A program made the translations under genes and the position numbers. Of a DNA stretch of 8,454 bases, positions 6,641-8,454 are shown piece by piece. The stretch is taken from NCBI GenBank assembly GCA_002313795.1, contig DCCL01000098.1, positions 36,834-45,287 of the forward strand, written 5' to 3'. Within the stretch, counting starts at the first letter, position 1. Every line of letters begins with the position of its first letter. The notes under the pieces were generated by a model, which worked only from the letters and a program-made list of their open reading frames with translations, was not told the DNA's origin and did no database searches. The DNA comes from Faecalibacterium prausnitzii (GTDB lineage: Bacteria > Bacillota > Clostridia > Oscillospirales > Ruminococcaceae).

Positions 6641-8282
6641 TAAGTTCCGTCTTGATGTCTGGGGTGCCATCACGCTGGTGACCATCGCTCTTTATGCGCT
6701 GTTTCTGCTCTACCCGATGGCATACCTCATCCGGCAGTCCGTGCTGGATCCCGACACCGGCGGCTTCACACTGGCTTACTTCACCAAATTTTTCTCCAAA
6801 AGCTATTATTTCGATACCCTTATCAACAGCTTCAAGGTGTCCATCACGGCAACCGTCCTCTCCATTGCCATCGGCACCCCGCTGGCCTATCTGTTCACCA
6901 TCTTTAAGATCAGGGGCAAGGCCGTGCTGAATATCCTCATCGTGGTGGCGTCCATGTCGGCTCCCTTCATCGGCGCTTACTCCTGGATCCTGCTGCTGGG
7001 CCGCAGCGGTGTCATCACCACTTTCTTCAAGAATATCGGCATCACCATCCCGGACATTTATGGTTTCGGCGGCATCGTACTGGTCATGACGCTCCAGCTG
7101 TTCCCGTTGGTGTTCCTTTACGCCAAAGGCGCACTCAAGAATATCGACAATTCCCTGATTGAAGCCGCTGAAAATCTTGGCTGCTCCGGTGTTGCCTGCT
7201 TCTTCAAGGTGGTCGTGCCTCTTATCATGCCCACTTTGCTGGCCGCAGCCCTGCTGGTGTTCATGCGCTCCTTCGCAGACTTCGGTACCCCAATGCTCAT
7301 CGGTGAGGGATATCGTACCTTCCCTGTCGTCCTCTACACCGAGTTCATCAATGAGGTCGGCGGCAGCGACGGTTTTGCGGCTGCCATCGCCGTCATCGCT
7401 ATCGTCATCACAACGCTGGTGTTCCTCGTTCAAAAGTACGTCTCCAACAAGAATGCTTTTGCACTGAACAGTATGCATCCCGTGGAGGAGCGCAAGGCCC
7501 GCAAGGGCATCAACGCTCTGGTGCATCTGGCGGTCTATCTTGTGGTGGGCATTGCCATCCTGCCGCAGGCCTACGTTATCTACACCTCATTCAAGAACAC
7601 GCAGGGAAAGATCTTTGTGGACGGCTACTCGCTGCAGAGTTACCAGACTGCCGTTGGCAAGCTGGGCCGCAGCATCCAGAACACCATCATCATCCCCTTG
7701 CTGGCGCTGATCATTATCGTGCTGCTGGCCGTTCTTATCGCCTATCTGGTGGTGCGCCGCCGTAATACCCTGACTAATGTGGTGGATATCCTCTCGATGA
7801 TCCCCTACATCGTGCCCGGCACAGTTCTTGGTATCGCACTGCTCATCGGCTTCAACAAACCTCCGCTCCTCATCAGCGGCACTATGCTCATCATGGTGAT
7901 AGCACTCATCATCCGGCGTCTGCCCTACACCATCCGTTCGTCGGTGGCCATCCTGCAGCAGATCCCCATGAGCATTGAGGAGGCTGCTATTTCGCTGGGT
8001 GCTTCCAAAATGAAGGCATTCTTCCGTATCACAGTGCCCATGATGGCATCTGGCATCATCTCGGGCGCTATCCTGAGCTGGGTCACCATGATCAGTGAGC
8101 TTTCTACTGCCATCATCCTGTATACCGGCAAAACCAAGACTCTGACCGTTGCTATCTACACCGAGGTCATCCGCGGCAACTACGGTACCGCAGCTGCATT
8201 GTCCACTATCATGACTGTGCTGACCGTTATCTCCCTGCTGGCCTTCAGTAAGCTCAATGGTGGCAAGGACATCAGCCTCTAA
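6627..8282 (+). CDS. Fused two-domain ABC importer permease (FbpB/ThiP-like)
   Basis: This is a 551-residue inner-membrane permease carrying two binding-protein-dependent transport domains in one chain, so it can form the whole channel without a partner. The first half (about 10-270) has the ATPase-contact EAA loop at 179-203 (EAAENLG with the conserved proline P198). The second half (about 295-540) has its EAA loop around 451-475 (EEAAISLGAS, P471). About twelve membrane segments are visible, such as 14-35, 71-92, 101-124, 148-166, 202-222, 249-269, 298-318, 353-376 and 478-498. I use ATG 6627, eight bases after AGGAG (6614-6618). This start overlaps the ATPase stop by 14 bases, implying translational coupling. 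An upstream in-frame ATG at 6579 lies deep within the ATPase gene. Fused permeases occur in iron, thiamine and phosphonate-type importers. Confidence 0.93.
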   Translation: MKNNNKFRLDVWGAITLVTIALYALFLLYPMAYLIRQSVLDPDTGGFTLAYFTKFFSKSYYFDTLINSFKVSITATVLSIAIGTPLAYLFTIFKIRGKAVLNILIVVASMSAPFIGAYSWILLLGRSGVITTFFKNIGITIPDIYGFGGIVLVMTLQLFPLVFLYAKGALKNIDNSLIEAAENLGCSGVACFFKVVVPLIMPTLLAAALLVFMRSFADFGTPMLIGEGYRTFPVVLYTEFINEVGGSDGFAAAIAVIAIVITTLVFLVQKYVSNKNAFALNSMHPVEERKARKGINALVHLAVYLVVGIAILPQAYVIYTSFKNTQGKIFVDGYSLQSYQTAVGKLGRSIQNTIIIPLLALIIIVLLAVLIAYLVVRRRNTLTNVVDILSMIPYIVPGTVLGIALLIGFNKPPLLISGTMLIMVIALIIRRLPYTIRSSVAILQQIPMSIEEAAISLGASKMKAFFRITVPMMASGIISGAILSWVTMISELSTAIILYTGKTKTLTVAIYTEVIRGNYGTAAALSTIMTVLTVISLLAFSKLNGGKDISL

Positions 8283-8310
8283 GCAACTTTCTTTTCGTTC
8301 TCCTTCTCCC

Positions 8311-8345
8311 CTGGGTTTCCAGAAAGGACTGTTTCTCAGCAGTCC
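8311..8345 (+). other. Two small hairpins after the importer operon
   Basis: CTGG-GTTT-CCAG (8311-8322) and GGACTG-N8-CAGTCC (8326-8331 with 8340-8345) follow a pyrimidine-rich run after the permease stop. Neither is followed by a T-run, so they are poor intrinsic terminators. They may protect the 3' end of the transcript. No better terminator was seen before the repeat at 8351. Confidence 0.3.
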
Positions 8346-8350
8346 CGAAA

Positions 8351-8454
8351 GAGGCTGTTGCAAAATAGTGCACACGAAAGAAGTTGAAAACTTCAGCCAA
8401 AAGCGCCAGAAACAGCTAAAAAGTTGAAAATTCGATTTCAAAATCGAAGAAAAG
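8351..8454 (+). mobile_element. Probable insertion-sequence end, right arm of the inverted repeat
   Basis: The tip 8351-8372, with core TGTTGCAAAATAGTGCA, mirrors 2-23 at 19 of 22 positions. Behind it lie two perfect palindromes, GAAGTT-GAA-AACTTC (8380-8394) and TTCGATTT-CA-AAATCGAA (8431-8448). The 10-mer AAGTTGAAAA is repeated directly at 8381 and 8421, exactly 40 bases apart. Base composition becomes AT-rich compared with the genes. Such spaced motifs behind a terminal repeat are typical of transposase-binding ends. The transposase gene, if present, is beyond the window, so the family is not assigned. Confidence 0.5.

Noticed and set aside
8376..8454. CRISPR-like repeats from the AAGTTGAAAA 10-mer pair
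   Set aside because: There are only two short copies, no repeat-spacer periodicity beyond one interval, and a better explanation as an insertion-sequence end.

Overview
The window looks like a chromosomal segment from a moderately GC-rich gut Bacillota, most likely an Oscillospiraceae/Ruminococcaceae relative such as Faecalibacterium. This is inferred from strong AGGAGG-type ribosome binding sites, a YesM/YesN-type two-component pair, a lipoprotein with a Ser/Ala/Thr-rich linker, and GC-rich genes separated by AT-rich gaps. No rRNA or marker gene is present, so the assignment is inference.

Layout: (1) Positions 1-83 hold one arm of an inverted repeat shared with the right end of the window, then the 3' flank of the first gene. 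(2) 84-1226, minus strand: a PrpF-family isomerase. (3) 1227-1822: a 600-base divergent intergenic region without a convincing gene. It holds an 11-bp palindrome next to the isomerase start, a cluster of CATAA/TTATG half-sites, and a near-consensus sigma-A promoter with two operator-like palindromes. (4) 1823-4304: a sensor histidine kinase and an AraC-type response regulator, four bases apart, closed by a strong stem-loop. (5) 4442-8282: an ABC importer operon encoding a substrate-binding lipoprotein, an ATPase and a fused two-domain permease, of the ferric iron / phosphonate / hexose-phosphate type. (6) 8283-8454: short hairpins, then the other arm of the inverted repeat followed by what looks like the subterminal DNA of an insertion sequence.

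How the parts may work together: the membrane kinase probably senses an extracellular ligand and the regulator probably activates the adjacent importer. The importer start region has a good -10 but no recognisable -35 element, which fits activator-dependent transcription. The importer would be labelled an iron(III) transporter by default. However, its binding protein lacks the adjacent tyrosine pair of classical ferric-binding proteins, so an anionic organic substrate such as a sugar phosphate, phosphonate or organic acid is at least as plausible. The divergent PrpF-like enzyme acts on unsaturated di/tricarboxylates in characterised relatives and may or may not be functionally linked.

No wholly new kind of system is evident. 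The most notable points are the 22-bp outward-facing inverted repeat (19 of 22 matches) bracketing the whole segment, the unassigned importer substrate, and the operator-like architecture of the kinase promoter.
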